A stretch of DNA of 64,000 nucleotides from Colwellia polaris. Its GTDB lineage: Bacteria > Pseudomonadota > Gammaproteobacteria > Enterobacterales > Alteromonadaceae. A program made the position numbers and the translations under genes. The notes under the pieces were generated by a model. It was not told the DNA's origin. It saw only the letters and a list, made by a program, of their open reading frames with translations, and made no database searches. Location of the stretch: the NCBI RefSeq assembly GCF_002104515.1, contig NZ_NBOE01000010.1, positions 62,001 through 126,000 on the forward strand, in the 5' to 3' direction. This document shows, piece after piece, positions 46,230 to 56,301 of this stretch; position 1 is the stretch's first letter, and each line of letters opens with the position of its first letter.

Positions 46230-48713
46230 ATGGTTAAATGGATATTAATCACTATGGAATGGTGGCTACTAACATTTTTTATCAGCGCTATTTTGTCATT
46301 ATTCTTACCCTTAGTGCCAGAGTTTTCTTTGTTACTGATAATATTGATGATGTCTTTAGCACTTCTTTTTACAGCCAAGTTTAGATTAATGGCTATTTCT
46401 GCTATTGCAATAGTGTGGATTTTACTTGCCGGCAGCCAATACAAACATACCTTAAGTCACAATAATATTGACCATATAATGTTACATAAGCAAGTTCATC
46501 TGATCCAAGGTGAAGTACGTAACATTGTGCATATAAAGTCGGGCAATAGTCGCTTTAACTTTCTTATAAGCCATTGGGCAGGGCAACCAGTAACTACTCC
46601 CTTTTTGGTGCGTTTATCATGGAAAAATGCTGAAAAACCTTTGTTACAAGGTCAACAATGGCAATTGGCGGTAAAATTAAAACCTTCGCATGGGCTAGCA
46701 AATATAGGTGGGTTTAATTACCAAGTATGGCTAAGGCAACAACAAATAGTTGCTACGGGCTATGTTAAGGCAGATAAAAAACCTAAAGCTAAGTTAATAA
46801 ACATTAAGCGCAATGTTTTGCTTAATGAACAAGTGAGTTGGCGTCAAACCTTATACCAAAAGTTAACTATTGCTTTGGCAGATGAACCTCTTGGGGGATT
46901 AATTCTAGCGTTAGGGTTTGGCGAGCGAGGTAAATTAACGACAGAGCACTGGCAAGTGTTGTCAGCAACGGCAACACAACATCTTATCGCTATCTCAGGT
47001 TTACATATTGGTATTGTCGCCATTGCAAGTTTGATGCTTATAAGATTACTTACTCGACTGTTACCGTTGAATTTACTGTTATCTAAACGTTGGCAGCTAA
47101 AATTGATGCAACAAAACTTTAGTTATATTGCCGTGCTGTGTAGTTGTTTTATGGCATGGTATTACGCCTATTTAGCTGGATTTTCTATTCCGACTTTACG
47201 TGCATTGGTTATGTTGCTGTTGTTTTGGGCGCTTAAGGTTTTGCATATTAGGCTTAATTTAATACGTTGGTTTTTATTCGCTATTGTCATTATTGTGTTG
47301 ATTTGGCCGTTAAGTTTAATTAGTGCCAGTTTTTGGCTTTCAGTTTCAGCATTAGTTATTATTTTTTCAACATTCGCACGCTTTTCAATACCTAAAGTGC
47401 CGTTAGAAGAAGCCTCCAATGTATTGCTTGAAAAGGTACCAGAAAACCCGGTAAATAGAAAATTTCGGAAAATTAAAGCTCGAGCCTGGTTGTGGGTTAA
47501 AACGCTGCTTATTATGCAATTGGCGTTAACTATGGCTATGTTACCGATTGCCGGCACCTTAAGTTATCAACTGCCACTTGCGGCATTTTTTGCCAATATT
47601 ATCGCTGTGCCTTTGATGAGTGTTAGTGTTATTCCTTTAACACTGCTGGCGGTAGTGGTATCGCCATTTAGTAGTGTATTGTCAGGCTTTATTGTTGATT
47701 TTGCATTGCTTTGTTTGTCGTTTGTCTGGCAGTGGTTGAGTTATTTAGCTGATGCAAAGTGGGCTATGGTTGCTATTTCATATCAGCAAATTCAATTATT
47801 GATGATGTTTTTTATTTTTATTGCATTAGCGTTATTTTTTCGTCTCAGTAAAGGTAAGTTTATTGCTACTTTGGGCTTATTTGTAATCGCCGTCTCTCTA
47901 GAATTATTTAAAAATAGCCAACAACAGACTTGGCAATTATCGGTACTAGACGTTGGACATGGGCTCGCCATTGTTATTGAGAAAAATAACCATGTTTATA
48001 TTTATGATACTGGTGCGAGTTACCCGAGCGGTTTTAATATGGCCGATGCGGCGCTATTACCTTACTTAGCCCATCAGGGGTATCAATCGATTGATGGCGT
48101 TATTATTAGTCACAATGATAATGATCATGCGGGCAGTTTAGAGCAATTAAGAGCAAAAATGCGTATTGATCACGTTATAGCAAATGACAGTAAACTTAAT
48201 CCTGATAGGTCTTGTTTGATGGGGCAACGTTTTAGTTGGCAGGGGTTAAGTTTTGAAATGTTAGCGCCTATAAAACCTGATGGCGATAAAAATGATGACT
48301 CATGTGTGGTTGTTGTTGGTGATGGTGTACATAGTGTTTTATTGCCCGGTGACATTTCGGTAAAGCAAGAAAGGCGGTTATTAAATATAAAGAGCATTCG
48401 TAAAAGCTTGAGCAGTGATTTATTGATTGTTCCCCATCATGGCTCTAAGTCATCGTCGAGTCGCCAATTTTTAACTGCTGTTTCACCTAGTTTTGCGGTA
48501 TTTAGTGCCGGTTACTTGAACCGTTGGCATATGCCAACAGACGAAATAACCAAGCGCTATAATAGGTTTAATATACAAACCTTTAATACTGCTGAGGTCG
48601 GCATGGTCACTTTTAAATTTAGTCCAGATAAAGCGAAAAAAACTAACGATGAGAAACATATTGAAGTGTTGAGTTATCGTGAGAACATGCGCCCATACTG
48701 GTTTGTAAATTAG
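46230..48713 (+). CDS. comEC: DNA internalization channel protein ComEC/Rec2
   Basis: An 827-residue protein that carries single-stranded DNA across the inner membrane in natural transformation. The order is: N-terminal helices (about 10-65), an OB-like segment (VHLIQGEVRNIVHIKSG), the Competence domain with ATQHLIAISGLHIGIVAIA, about eight helices, and a metallo-beta-lactamase-like C-terminal domain (about 570-800) with DVGHGLAIVIEKNNHVYIYDTGA, ISHNDNDHAGSLEQL and VPHHGSKSS. The first codon may be 46230 or the Met at 46254; neither has a clear ribosome site. It leads comEC-msbA-lpxK. Confidence 0.93.
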   Translation: MVKWILITMEWWLLTFFISAILSLFLPLVPEFSLLLIILMMSLALLFTAKFRLMAISAIAIVWILLAGSQYKHTLSHNNIDHIMLHKQVHLIQGEVRNIVHIKSGNSRFNFLISHWAGQPVTTPFLVRLSWKNAEKPLLQGQQWQLAVKLKPSHGLANIGGFNYQVWLRQQQIVATGYVKADKKPKAKLINIKRNVLLNEQVSWRQTLYQKLTIALADEPLGGLILALGFGERGKLTTEHWQVLSATATQHLIAISGLHIGIVAIASLMLIRLLTRLLPLNLLLSKRWQLKLMQQNFSYIAVLCSCFMAWYYAYLAGFSIPTLRALVMLLLFWALKVLHIRLNLIRWFLFAIVIIVLIWPLSLISASFWLSVSALVIIFSTFARFSIPKVPLEEASNVLLEKVPENPVNRKFRKIKARAWLWVKTLLIMQLALTMAMLPIAGTLSYQLPLAAFFANIIAVPLMSVSVIPLTLLAVVVSPFSSVLSGFIVDFALLCLSFVWQWLSYLADAKWAMVAISYQQIQLLMMFFIFIALALFFRLSKGKFIATLGLFVIAVSLELFKNSQQQTWQLSVLDVGHGLAIVIEKNNHVYIYDTGASYPSGFNMADAALLPYLAHQGYQSIDGVIISHNDNDHAGSLEQLRAKMRIDHVIANDSKLNPDRSCLMGQRFSWQGLSFEMLAPIKPDGDKNDDSCVVVVGDGVHSVLLPGDISVKQERRLLNIKSIRKSLSSDLLIVPHHGSKSSSSRQFLTAVSPSFAVFSAGYLNRWHMPTDEITKRYNRFNIQTFNTAEVGMVTFKFSPDKAKKTNDEKHIEVLSYRENMRPYWFVN

Positions 48714-48879
48714 GTAGGTGGGCAATAGTTTTACCGTAATTAATAGGTTTTTATCGCTGATGAAAGTTTATCGGTTGGTTGATTGGTAAAATAGCGTTAA
48801 AATACTCAGATAATTTAATATCTATAATTAAAGTAATCCCTTAGGGATGATATTTTTTGATAACGTATTGAGAGTATGA

Positions 48880-50643
48880 ATGTCGACAAAACCCCAACAA
48901 CTGACTACAAAAGATACCACGCGAAAAAACTTTAAGCGCCTTTTGGGTTACGCCAAAATTTACAAAGCGGCTGCTGTTGTATCTATTCTAGGCATGCTTG
49001 GTTATGCCGCTATCGACAGTTTTGTTTTTTCACAGCTTCAGCCCCTTATCGATAAAGGCTTAGACGGCCAAGATCCTGAATTTATGAAGTGGGCACCCTT
49101 TGTCATTGTTATTATGTTCATTCTTCGCGGTATTTGTCACTTTGCGGGTAATTATACTTTGGCTTGGTTGGGGAATAATGTTGTTGCTAATATACGCCAA
49201 GAGCTATTTGAACATGTTATGTCAATGCCGGTTGCTTACCATGATAAAGAATCAACAGGGAGTTTGATCTCAAAATTAACCTTTGATACAGAGCAAGTGC
49301 TTAGTGCGGTTTCTAAAGCTTTACTGACCTTGGTTCAGCAAGGGGCTTTTGTGTTAGGTTTGCTTATTGTTATGTTTTATAACAGTTGGCAGTTAGCGTC
49401 GATTTTTTTACTGATCACACCTGTTATTGCCGGCATAGTCACAGTGGTTTCTGGTCGTTTTCGCAAAATAAGTAAAGGTATTCAAAATGCCATGGGCGAA
49501 GTGACCACGGCGGCAGAGCAAACTTTTAATGGCCATAAAGTGGTATTAACCTTTGATGGCCAAGAGCGAGAGTTTGCTCGCTTTTCTAAAATTAATAGAC
49601 AAAATCGTCAACAACGTATGAAAATGGTAGCAACCCAAGCGGCTAGTGTTCCGGTTATTCAAATTATAGCGTCGTTTGCTTTAGCATTTGTTTTGTATGT
49701 TGCTAATTTAGACTCGATGCGAGCTGACATTTCTGCCGGTGTATTTATGACAATATTAATGTGTATGGTTACGCTGCTTCGTCCGCTTAAATTACTAACA
49801 ACGGTTAATAGCGAATTTCAAAAGGGTATGGCCGCTTGTGTCAGTATTTTTGGCGTGCTTGATCAAAAAACAGAACACGACACCGGCACGTTATCAATTG
49901 AACGAGCAAAAGGTACATTGGCGTTTGAACATGTTAATTTCTTTTATAATGATGACGAAGAAAAACAAGCACTAACCGATTTAAGTTTTACGGCAAATGT
50001 TGGCGAAACGGTTGCTTTAGTTGGGCGTTCAGGTAGCGGTAAATCTACGGCTAGTTCGTTATTGTTACGATTTTATAATGCGACATCAGGCAAGGTTTTA
50101 ATTGATGGGCAAGATATTAAAGACTACAAATTAAAAGATTTACGTAAACAATTTGCTTACGTTTCGCAACAAGTTGTGCTGTTTAATGACTCTATTGCCA
50201 ATAATATAGCTTACGGAAAACCTGAAGCTACACGTGAAGAAATTGAAGATGCTGCCCGTAAAGCGCATGTTATGGAGTTTGTTGAAGCGTTACCTGAAGG
50301 GCTAGAGACAAATATTGGTGACAATGGCGCTATGTTATCGGGTGGACAACGTCAACGCGTGGCTATAGCACGAGCTTTATTATGTGATGCACCATTTTTA
50401 ATTCTAGATGAAGCTACCAGCGCACTTGATACTGAGTCTGAACGCCACATTCAAGATGCCTTAAGCATATTACAGAAGAATCGTACTTGTATCGTTATTG
50501 CCCATCGTTTATCCACCATAGAAAGTGCCGATAAAATTATTGTTATGGAGCAAGGAAAAATTAAAGAGCAGGGCGACCACCCAACATTATTAGCGTTAAA
50601 CGGCGCTTATGCTCAACTACATAAATTTCAATTTGGTGATTAA
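48880..50643 (+). CDS. msbA: lipid A export ATP-binding/permease MsbA
   Basis: A 587-residue half-transporter that flips lipid A-core across the inner membrane. Six transmembrane helices (about residues 25-320) precede the ATPase with Walker A GRSGSGKST, Q-loop FAYVSQQVVLFND, signature [15 protein letters not shown] and Walker B FLILDEATSALD, with AHRLSTI as H-loop. Length is near the usual 582. It lies 38 bp before lpxK, as is conserved. Confidence 0.96.
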   Translation: MSTKPQQLTTKDTTRKNFKRLLGYAKIYKAAAVVSILGMLGYAAIDSFVFSQLQPLIDKGLDGQDPEFMKWAPFVIVIMFILRGICHFAGNYTLAWLGNNVVANIRQELFEHVMSMPVAYHDKESTGSLISKLTFDTEQVLSAVSKALLTLVQQGAFVLGLLIVMFYNSWQLASIFLLITPVIAGIVTVVSGRFRKISKGIQNAMGEVTTAAEQTFNGHKVVLTFDGQEREFARFSKINRQNRQQRMKMVATQAASVPVIQIIASFALAFVLYVANLDSMRADISAGVFMTILMCMVTLLRPLKLLTTVNSEFQKGMAACVSIFGVLDQKTEHDTGTLSIERAKGTLAFEHVNFFYNDDEEKQALTDLSFTANVGETVALVGRSGSGKSTASSLLLRFYNATSGKVLIDGQDIKDYKLKDLRKQFAYVSQQVVLFNDSIANNIAYGKPEATREEIEDAARKAHVMEFVEALPEGLETNIGDNGAMLSGGQRQRVAIARALLCDAPFLILDEATSALDTESERHIQDALSILQKNRTCIVIAHRLSTIESADKIIVMEQGKIKEQGDHPTLLALNGAYAQLHKFQFGD

Positions 50644-50681
50644 CAGGTTATGTATTACTTGAATGGTTGCGGCAAATAATA

Positions 50682-51734
50682 ATGCGATTAATTGAAAAAG
50701 TATGGTTTCAAGGGCATGTGGCTAAATGGCTATACGTGCCGCTATTGTTTCCATTAACGGTTATGTTCGCCATCATCAGTTTTTTGCGCCGAATAGCGTA
50801 CCAAGTTGGACTACTAAAGCGTATTAAGATTTCAGTTCCTATTGTGGTGGTTGGCAATATTGGCATTGGCGGTAATGGGAAAACACCTACCACGTTATAT
50901 TTGGTTGAAAAGCTTACTGAACAAGGGTTAAAGGTTGGGGTGGTAAGTCGTGGTTATGGTTCAAAAGCGCCGCACTACCCTTATCAAGTTAGTCATGAAA
51001 GTAATGCAGAACAGGCTGGCGATGAACCTTTATTAATCTTTAAGCGAACGGGTGTTCCTGTGGTGATTGGCGCTGATAGAGTGCAAGCATGTCAGCGCTT
51101 GGTTGATTTAGGCTGCGAATTAATAATTGCAGATGATGGCTTGCAACATTATCGCTTAGCAAGAGATTTCGAATTTGTTGTAGTTGATGGCAAGCGCTTG
51201 TTTGGCAACGGCTTATTATTACCTTCAGGACCATTGCGCGAAACAACTTCACGAATAAATAGTGCTAACTGTGTGATTGTAAATGGCGAGAGTTCATGGC
51301 CGTGTAACGGCAGTAAACTTTCGATACCTGTATTAACGATGCAGTTAAAAGCTAAGCAAGTTATTAATGTTAAAAGTGGTGTGGTAATTGCGCTAGAAAC
51401 TTTTTTAACCACACAATTAACCCGTGATAAAACCATTAATGCCTTAGCAGGTATTGGCGATCCTCAGCGGTTTTTTAATACGCTTGAACATCTCGGTTTT
51501 AATTTAGCCTTGGCTAAGGGCTTTATTGATCATCAAGCTTTTACTGCTGATGATTTACAGGCGTTTTCTCAAGATATACCGTTATTAATGACAGAAAAAG
51601 ATGCGGTTAAATGTGCTGGATTTGCTCAAGATAATTTTTGGTATTTGCCTGTAGATGCAGATTTCTCAACTAATAACGAATTAATTTCAAACGTTATTAA
51701 TAATATTGTAAGGCTTGTTCCAAAAAGCATATAG
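50682..51734 (+). CDS. lpxK: tetraacyldisaccharide 4'-kinase
   Basis: A 350-residue kinase that adds the 4'-phosphate of lipid A. PIVVVGNIGIGGNGKTPTT is its P-loop, and IIADDGLQHYRLARDFEFVVVDGKRLFGNGLLLPSGPLRE is a signature block. One N-terminal membrane helix (about 15-35) is present. I chose the ATG at 50682; a TTG 15 bp ahead also stays open. It follows msbA and leads into the Trm112-like and kdsB genes. Confidence 0.95.
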   Translation: MRLIEKVWFQGHVAKWLYVPLLFPLTVMFAIISFLRRIAYQVGLLKRIKISVPIVVVGNIGIGGNGKTPTTLYLVEKLTEQGLKVGVVSRGYGSKAPHYPYQVSHESNAEQAGDEPLLIFKRTGVPVVIGADRVQACQRLVDLGCELIIADDGLQHYRLARDFEFVVVDGKRLFGNGLLLPSGPLRETTSRINSANCVIVNGESSWPCNGSKLSIPVLTMQLKAKQVINVKSGVVIALETFLTTQLTRDKTINALAGIGDPQRFFNTLEHLGFNLALAKGFIDHQAFTADDLQAFSQDIPLLMTEKDAVKCAGFAQDNFWYLPVDADFSTNNELISNVINNIVRLVPKSI

Positions 51735-51904
51735 GCTATTGCCAATGTTAAAAATAAAGCCTTATGCATAACAATAAATAAAATTGAGCTTAAATTAAAC
51801 GCATGAACGCTATGCAGTAGCTATTCGTATTAATTATGAGCTTTAATCAACATTAACACCTGATAACTATTTATTAGGTAATAAGAGACTTAAGAGAGAG
51901 AATA

Positions 51905-52087
51905 ATGGCGTTTGATACTAAATTAATGGAAATCCTAGCGTGCCCAGTTTGTAAAGGAAAGTTAGATTACAACAAAGAGCAACAAACGTTAATTTGTAAG
52001 TTTGACCGTTTATCTTATGCAATAGAAAAAGATATTCCCGTGTTACTTGAAAGTGAAGCGCGTCGCATTAGCGCGGATGACGTTTAA
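51905..52087 (+). CDS. Trm112-family small zinc-binding protein (YcaR-like)
   Basis: A 60-residue protein with [17 protein letters not shown] and [25 protein letters not shown], the Trm112/YcaR pattern. Only three cysteines (C13, C16 and C32) are seen, so zinc binding may be incomplete. It lies between lpxK and kdsB, as in many proteobacteria. AGAGAG precedes the ATG. Its role in bacteria is unclear; eukaryotic Trm112 activates methyltransferases. Confidence 0.9.
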   Translation: MAFDTKLMEILACPVCKGKLDYNKEQQTLICKFDRLSYAIEKDIPVLLESEARRISADDV

Positions 52088-52172
52088 CTTTTTACTAAAA
52101 TTAGAAATGCCATGCTGAGTTAATTTATGCTGAGTTATGTCGTATAAAAAATATAAGTTTAAAGAGGTTTTT

Positions 52173-52937
52173 ATGTCATTTGTGGTAGTGATCCCTGCTA
52201 GGTTTGAATCGTCACGTTTACCGGGTAAGGTACTTGCTGATATCGCTGGCAAGCCGATGATCCAATGGGTTGTGGAAAAGGCCTTAGCGAGTGGCGCAGA
52301 GCAAGTTATTGTAGCAACAGATAACGATGAAGTTGCTCGCGTGGTTAAAAGCTTTGGCGGTGAAGTTTGTAAAACCCGTGCTGATCATCAGTCGGGCACT
52401 GAACGTCTAGCTGAAGTTATGCAAACTTATCAGTTTTCAGATCAGCAAGTTATTGTTAACGTGCAAGGAGATGAGCCATTTATTCCAGTTGAAAATATTG
52501 CTCAAGTTGCAGAAAACTTATCAAATCAAAACCAAGCTAGAATGGCAACGTTAGCGATGAAAATTGATAATGTCGAAGAAGCACTTAACCCTAATGCGGT
52601 TAAAGTGTTATGCGATAGAAATGGTTATGCAATGTACTTTAGCCGTGCGACTATACCGTACGACCGTGAACGTTTTCTCAATAATGACAATATAAATGCC
52701 ATTGGTGACTACTATCTCCGTCATATTGGTATTTATGCTTATCGTGCCGGTTTTATTAAAGATTATGTTCAGTGGCCAGCAAGCCAATTAGAGCAAGTTG
52801 AATCTTTAGAGCAACTGCGAGTACTTTGGCAAGGTGAAAAAATTCACGTTGCGGTAGCTAATACTCGTTTGGAAGTGGAAGGTGTAGACACACCAGAAGA
52901 CTTAGAAAAAGCACGTGCTTACGCCCAAGCGTTATAG
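52173..52937 (+). CDS. kdsB: 3-deoxy-manno-octulosonate cytidylyltransferase
   Basis: A 254-residue enzyme that makes CMP-Kdo for LPS core. [30 protein letters not shown] is the nucleotide-binding start; [26 protein letters not shown] and [15 protein letters not shown] follow. I chose the ATG at 52173, with AAAGAGG a few bases upstream; a 12-codon longer frame lacks one. A terminator closes this run. Confidence 0.96.
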   Translation: MSFVVVIPARFESSRLPGKVLADIAGKPMIQWVVEKALASGAEQVIVATDNDEVARVVKSFGGEVCKTRADHQSGTERLAEVMQTYQFSDQQVIVNVQGDEPFIPVENIAQVAENLSNQNQARMATLAMKIDNVEEALNPNAVKVLCDRNGYAMYFSRATIPYDRERFLNNDNINAIGDYYLRHIGIYAYRAGFIKDYVQWPASQLEQVESLEQLRVLWQGEKIHVAVANTRLEVEGVDTPEDLEKARAYAQAL

Positions 52938-52955
52938 CATTGAAAAACAATGATG

Positions 52956-52978
52956 AAGAGGCAATAAGCCTCTTTTTT
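52956..52978 (+). terminator. rho-independent terminator after kdsB
   Basis: AAGAGGC and GCCTCTT pair around AATAA, followed by TTTT. Confidence 0.9.
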
Positions 52979-53088
52979 ATTATCTCTTTGAAATGTTAAA
53001 CCCAAGTTGTATGTTTCAGCAATTTACTATGTAGATATAAATTGTAATTTATCGTTTAGTTAGATGTACCTATAAGGTTTTTAGTTTA

Positions 53089-53910
53089 ATGGCACTTAGC
53101 AAGAAAAAAGCGCGCTGGTTGATGGCAAGAAAAGGCTTTTTTGACATGTTACCTCTCAACTTAGCAGTTTTGCCTTGGGGAATTCTGTGTGGCTCTTTAG
53201 CTGTTCAACGTGATTTTTCGGCTCTCGAAGCTATCCTCATGCCCTTGATAGTTTTTGCTGGCTCAGCACAGCTTGTTGCGATTGAATTAATCGCCAATAA
53301 CGCTTCGCTGGCGACTATTTTATTTACTACTTTTATTATTAGTTCGCGACATTTTTTATATGGCTTGGCGTTACGAGATAAGTTAAAAGTTCTACCAACG
53401 AAGTGGCGTTATGGACTTGGCTTTTTATTGACCGATGAATTATTTGCGCTGTCGAGTCATAGTAAGTCGTTTGTTGGGCAATTAAGGCTGATTTATGCCG
53501 TAGTGGCTGGTGGCAGTTTCTATGTGTTTTGGCTGTTATGGAATGTAGCAGGGGTTATTGCTGGCAGTTACCTTCCTGACTTAACCCATTTAGGTTTAGA
53601 TTTTGCCATTGCGGTGACTTTTATTGCCCTAGTTATTCCTACGGTTATTAATTTGCCTATTTTGGTAACAGTAATAGTGGCTGCTATTTTGTCTGTTGTA
53701 TTTAAGTTAATGGCATTTGAATTAGATTTAGTTGCTGCGGCATTAATTGCCATGTATTGCGGTTACCTTACCGACAGATTTCAGCATAAACATAAAAGAG
53801 TCGATAAGCCTGACGATAACGACAGCCTTGACGAGACACATAATGAGAGCAGCAGTGACAATGTAACAAGTAAAAAACATTCATCTTTATCCGTTGAGGA
53901 TAAGCTATGA
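53089..53910 (+). CDS. azlC: AzlC-family branched-chain amino acid exporter, large subunit
   Basis: A 273-residue membrane protein with about five to six helices in the first 230 residues. MLPLNLAVLPWGILCGSLAVQRDFS, FAGSAQLVAIELI and SSRHFLYGLALRD are AzlC signatures. The last 45 residues form a charged, histidine/aspartate-rich tail (HKHKRVDKPDDND, then SSSDNVTSKKHSS) that most relatives lack. With AzlD it should export valine- or leucine-like amino acids. Its stop overlaps the azlD start by 4 bp. Confidence 0.9.
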   Translation: MALSKKKARWLMARKGFFDMLPLNLAVLPWGILCGSLAVQRDFSALEAILMPLIVFAGSAQLVAIELIANNASLATILFTTFIISSRHFLYGLALRDKLKVLPTKWRYGLGFLLTDELFALSSHSKSFVGQLRLIYAVVAGGSFYVFWLLWNVAGVIAGSYLPDLTHLGLDFAIAVTFIALVIPTVINLPILVTVIVAAILSVVFKLMAFELDLVAAALIAMYCGYLTDRFQHKHKRVDKPDDNDSLDETHNESSSDNVTSKKHSSLSVEDKL

Positions 53911-54224
53911 CATTACTGACGATTGTGTTGATGGCGCTGATCACGTTTACTACCCGTTATCTCTTCATTCATCCACGTTTACCTGTGCGCCTAGGCGCAA
54001 AAATGGCAAAACTATTAAGCTTTAGTGCACCCGCAGTATTAACGGCTATTTGGGTGCCTATTATTTTTGTTCAACAGGGTGAGTTAAGTGTTTCGTTACA
54101 AAACCCTTATTTAATTTCAGCGACCTTGGCAGTATTAACCGCAGCCAAAACTAAAAGCATTTATTTCACCATGTTTATTGGTTTAATTACCTTTGTTTTA
54201 AGTCGATATTTGTTAAGCGTATAG
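53907..54224 (+). CDS. azlD: AzlD-family transporter, small subunit
   Basis: A 105-residue protein with four hydrophobic segments. FTTRYLFIHPRLPVRLGAKMAKLLSFSAPAVLTAIWVPIIF is the AzlD core, and TKSIYFTMFIGLITFVLSR closes the chain. The start overlaps the azlC stop as ATGA, so both are made together. Confidence 0.9.
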   Translation: MTLLTIVLMALITFTTRYLFIHPRLPVRLGAKMAKLLSFSAPAVLTAIWVPIIFVQQGELSVSLQNPYLISATLAVLTAAKTKSIYFTMFIGLITFVLSRYLLSV

Positions 54225-54371
54225 CTTATTAATCGTTTACGTCTAACCATTGAACTGTGCTTTTAGGATACATTACGCCGTTATCTGAGAATTTTCTCGC
54301 CTTAAATGTTTACACAATTTAAGACGAGCAATACAGTACTTGAAAAACGTCTGTTTGGAAGGTTGTCTTAT

Positions 54372-55475
54372 TTATAGTTGCAAATTTTGCTTAGCTGTAA
54401 CAGGGTTAGCATACATAGTTAATAACCAATGTTGTTGTGCTGTACTAAGGTTTTCCATACGCTTATTTAAAAGCTTTAATACAGTATCGTTGATCGATAA
54501 ATTATTGAGTTTAGCGTGCGCTACTAGGTTAGAGTCGTATAATTTATAGTGGCTTATAATCTCTTTGTCTATTGCGGCTGCAATGGCTTTGCTGTCGCAA
54601 TAGTCGCCTTGAATTGGCTGGCAAAACTCTATGTGTACGCGACCTTTTTGCCCAACTAAACCTTGCGTAATGCTCCTTAAGTCTTCACCTGCTTTCTTCT
54701 GATAACTGCCTGTTGCTTCTTTTTCAGCAAGCTCAATGGCTTTGTCAGTATCGCAGGGGTCAAATTCATAAGAAATCGACACCGGAACTATATTAATTTC
54801 AGCAAGGTAGTCTGCTATGGGGGTTTGTTTATCTTTATTAAGCAACAACATCGAAATTAATGCAGAGTTTGTTTTATCTATACCGTCTTTAGCACGACCT
54901 TCACGTTGTGCAATCCAAATGTTTTGTTGACGGTTAGATACTGTGTCGTGAATATAAGCCGAAAGTTGCTTCGATGCTGTCAGCATTGCACGTTTAGTGT
55001 CTTCACTGCGTTTAACAATAAAGCTTTTATTGATACGCATAAGGTCGGCGACCCAAGGCTGATCTAATAAATTATCACCAACGGCAGCTTCAACCGTGCT
55101 GATACCACTTTTGTATAACGCTAAATTTACTAAAGCAACATCTAAAACAATATCACGATGATTACTAATGAAAAGTGCAGGCTTAGTGTTGTCAAAATTA
55201 TCCATACCGCTAAAGCTAAAACCAGCTGTACTGCTTTTGATCAGATGATGGAGGTATTTAGCTACTTCGATTTGAATTTGCTCAATATTGTGAAACTTTT
55301 GCACGCGAATTTTTAAAGACCATTTAACGATAGTGCAAGCAAGCGAAGGAAAAACTTGATATAAGCGCGGCATTTTAAGACTAGCAATTGAAGCTTGTAA
55401 GCCTTTTTCATTGATTAATTTTTCGATTACGTCAACTACCTCATCATCACGATAAGGGCGAATATCATCAAACAT
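54372..55475 (-). CDS. glycerol-phosphate acyltransferase-type protein (PlsC/PlsB superfamily)
   Basis: A 367-residue acyltransferase. KPALFISNHRDIVLDVALVNLAL is block I, but the histidine and the expected aspartate are spaced H-x5-D instead of H-x4-D (another aspartate is at +2). NKSFIVKRSED and NIWIAQREGRAKDGIDKTNSALI are blocks II and III, and IVPVSISYEFDPCD is block IV. No transmembrane helix is evident. It probably moves a fatty acyl group to lysophosphatidic acid or a similar lipid. It stands alone between azlD and hpf. Confidence 0.82.
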   Translation of the reverse strand: MFDDIRPYRDDEVVDVIEKLINEKGLQASIASLKMPRLYQVFPSLACTIVKWSLKIRVQKFHNIEQIQIEVAKYLHHLIKSSTAGFSFSGMDNFDNTKPALFISNHRDIVLDVALVNLALYKSGISTVEAAVGDNLLDQPWVADLMRINKSFIVKRSEDTKRAMLTASKQLSAYIHDTVSNRQQNIWIAQREGRAKDGIDKTNSALISMLLLNKDKQTPIADYLAEINIVPVSISYEFDPCDTDKAIELAEKEATGSYQKKAGEDLRSITQGLVGQKGRVHIEFCQPIQGDYCDSKAIAAAIDKEIISHYKLYDSNLVAHAKLNNLSINDTVLKLLNKRMENLSTAQQHWLLTMYANPVTAKQNLQL

Positions 55476-55794
55476 TCAAAATTCTCTTCTTTGGTCGAAA
55501 ATAAATAGTTTATAAGCAATTATTATAACCGAATCATCTTAAAAAATGTGCTTTTTGTTTAATAGATTAGCTTTAATAAAAATATTAACTTAATCGAAAA
55601 TAAGTAAATGGTGATGTTGTTTGAACTGATTAAATACTAATGTTTATAAAGCTTATAGCGAAGTTTTATTGTTAAGTTTTATTTTACAAATTGATTTTTG
55701 AAATTATTAATCAAAAAAATAAATACTAATTAACTTGCGTTTTTAACCTTTTGACCCAAGTATTATTATTGAGTAGACAATAAAAGGAAAAAAT
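55476..55794. other. AT-rich divergent region upstream of hpf
   Basis: 319 bp, very AT-rich, no gene seen. TTGACC near 55751 could be a -35 element for hpf; the -10 element is not clear to me. I see no repeat here. Confidence 0.4.
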
Positions 55795-56151
55795 ATGAAA
55801 ATAAATCTTTCTGGTCACCATGTTGAAGTTTCAGATTCAATTAAAGAACATATCAACGAAAAGTTTTCAAAAATAGCGACACACTTCCCAACCTTAATTT
55901 CACTCGATGTTATTTTATCGCACGAACATAACCAACATAGTGTAGAGTTGCGAACAACTTATGAAGGTGGTCGTATTTCCGCCTCAGCAAGCGACAATGT
56001 TATGTATCCTGCCATTGCAGCAGCAGCGAAAAAATTAGACGCAGCATTAAAACACCGTAAAGGTTTGTTAAAAGCCAATCTGCATAGTAAGCCTGAAATT
56101 ACTGCACCAGAGATTGCTCACGAAAAAGTACAAGAAATGAGTTTAAGTTAA
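55795..56151 (+). CDS. hpf: ribosome hibernation promoting factor (short HPF/RaiA type)
   Basis: A 118-residue protein: MKINLSGHHVEVSDSIKEHI, VILSHEHNQHSVELRTTYEGG and AIAAAAKKLDAALKHRKGLL match the HPF/YfiA fold that blocks and protects idle ribosomes in stationary phase. The last 20 residues are not conserved. AAGGA lies upstream of the ATG. Here it is not in the usual rpoN-ptsN place, so it could be a RaiA-like paralogue. A terminator follows. Confidence 0.9.
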   Translation: MKINLSGHHVEVSDSIKEHINEKFSKIATHFPTLISLDVILSHEHNQHSVELRTTYEGGRISASASDNVMYPAIAAAAKKLDAALKHRKGLLKANLHSKPEITAPEIAHEKVQEMSLS

Positions 56152-56176
56152 ACGACGATATTAGTAACTTACTCGA

Positions 56177-56199
56177 GGAGGCAATTGCCTCCTTTTTTT
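56177..56199 (+). terminator. rho-independent terminator after hpf
   Basis: GGAGGCAA and TTGCCTCC form an uninterrupted palindrome, followed by TTTTTTT. Confidence 0.93.
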
Positions 56200-56301
56200 A
56201 TGCTCAGAAATGCTCATCTTATTCTGCAAAGTTTCACTTAGTTTGGCATTACAATGAAATAGCCTTACTATATTTATTAAAAGATACAAAAAAGAGGGTA
56301 T

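Noticed and set aside
47168-47557. 129-codon minus-strand frame inside comEC
   Set aside because: Antisense shadow of the competence domain region; no independent support.
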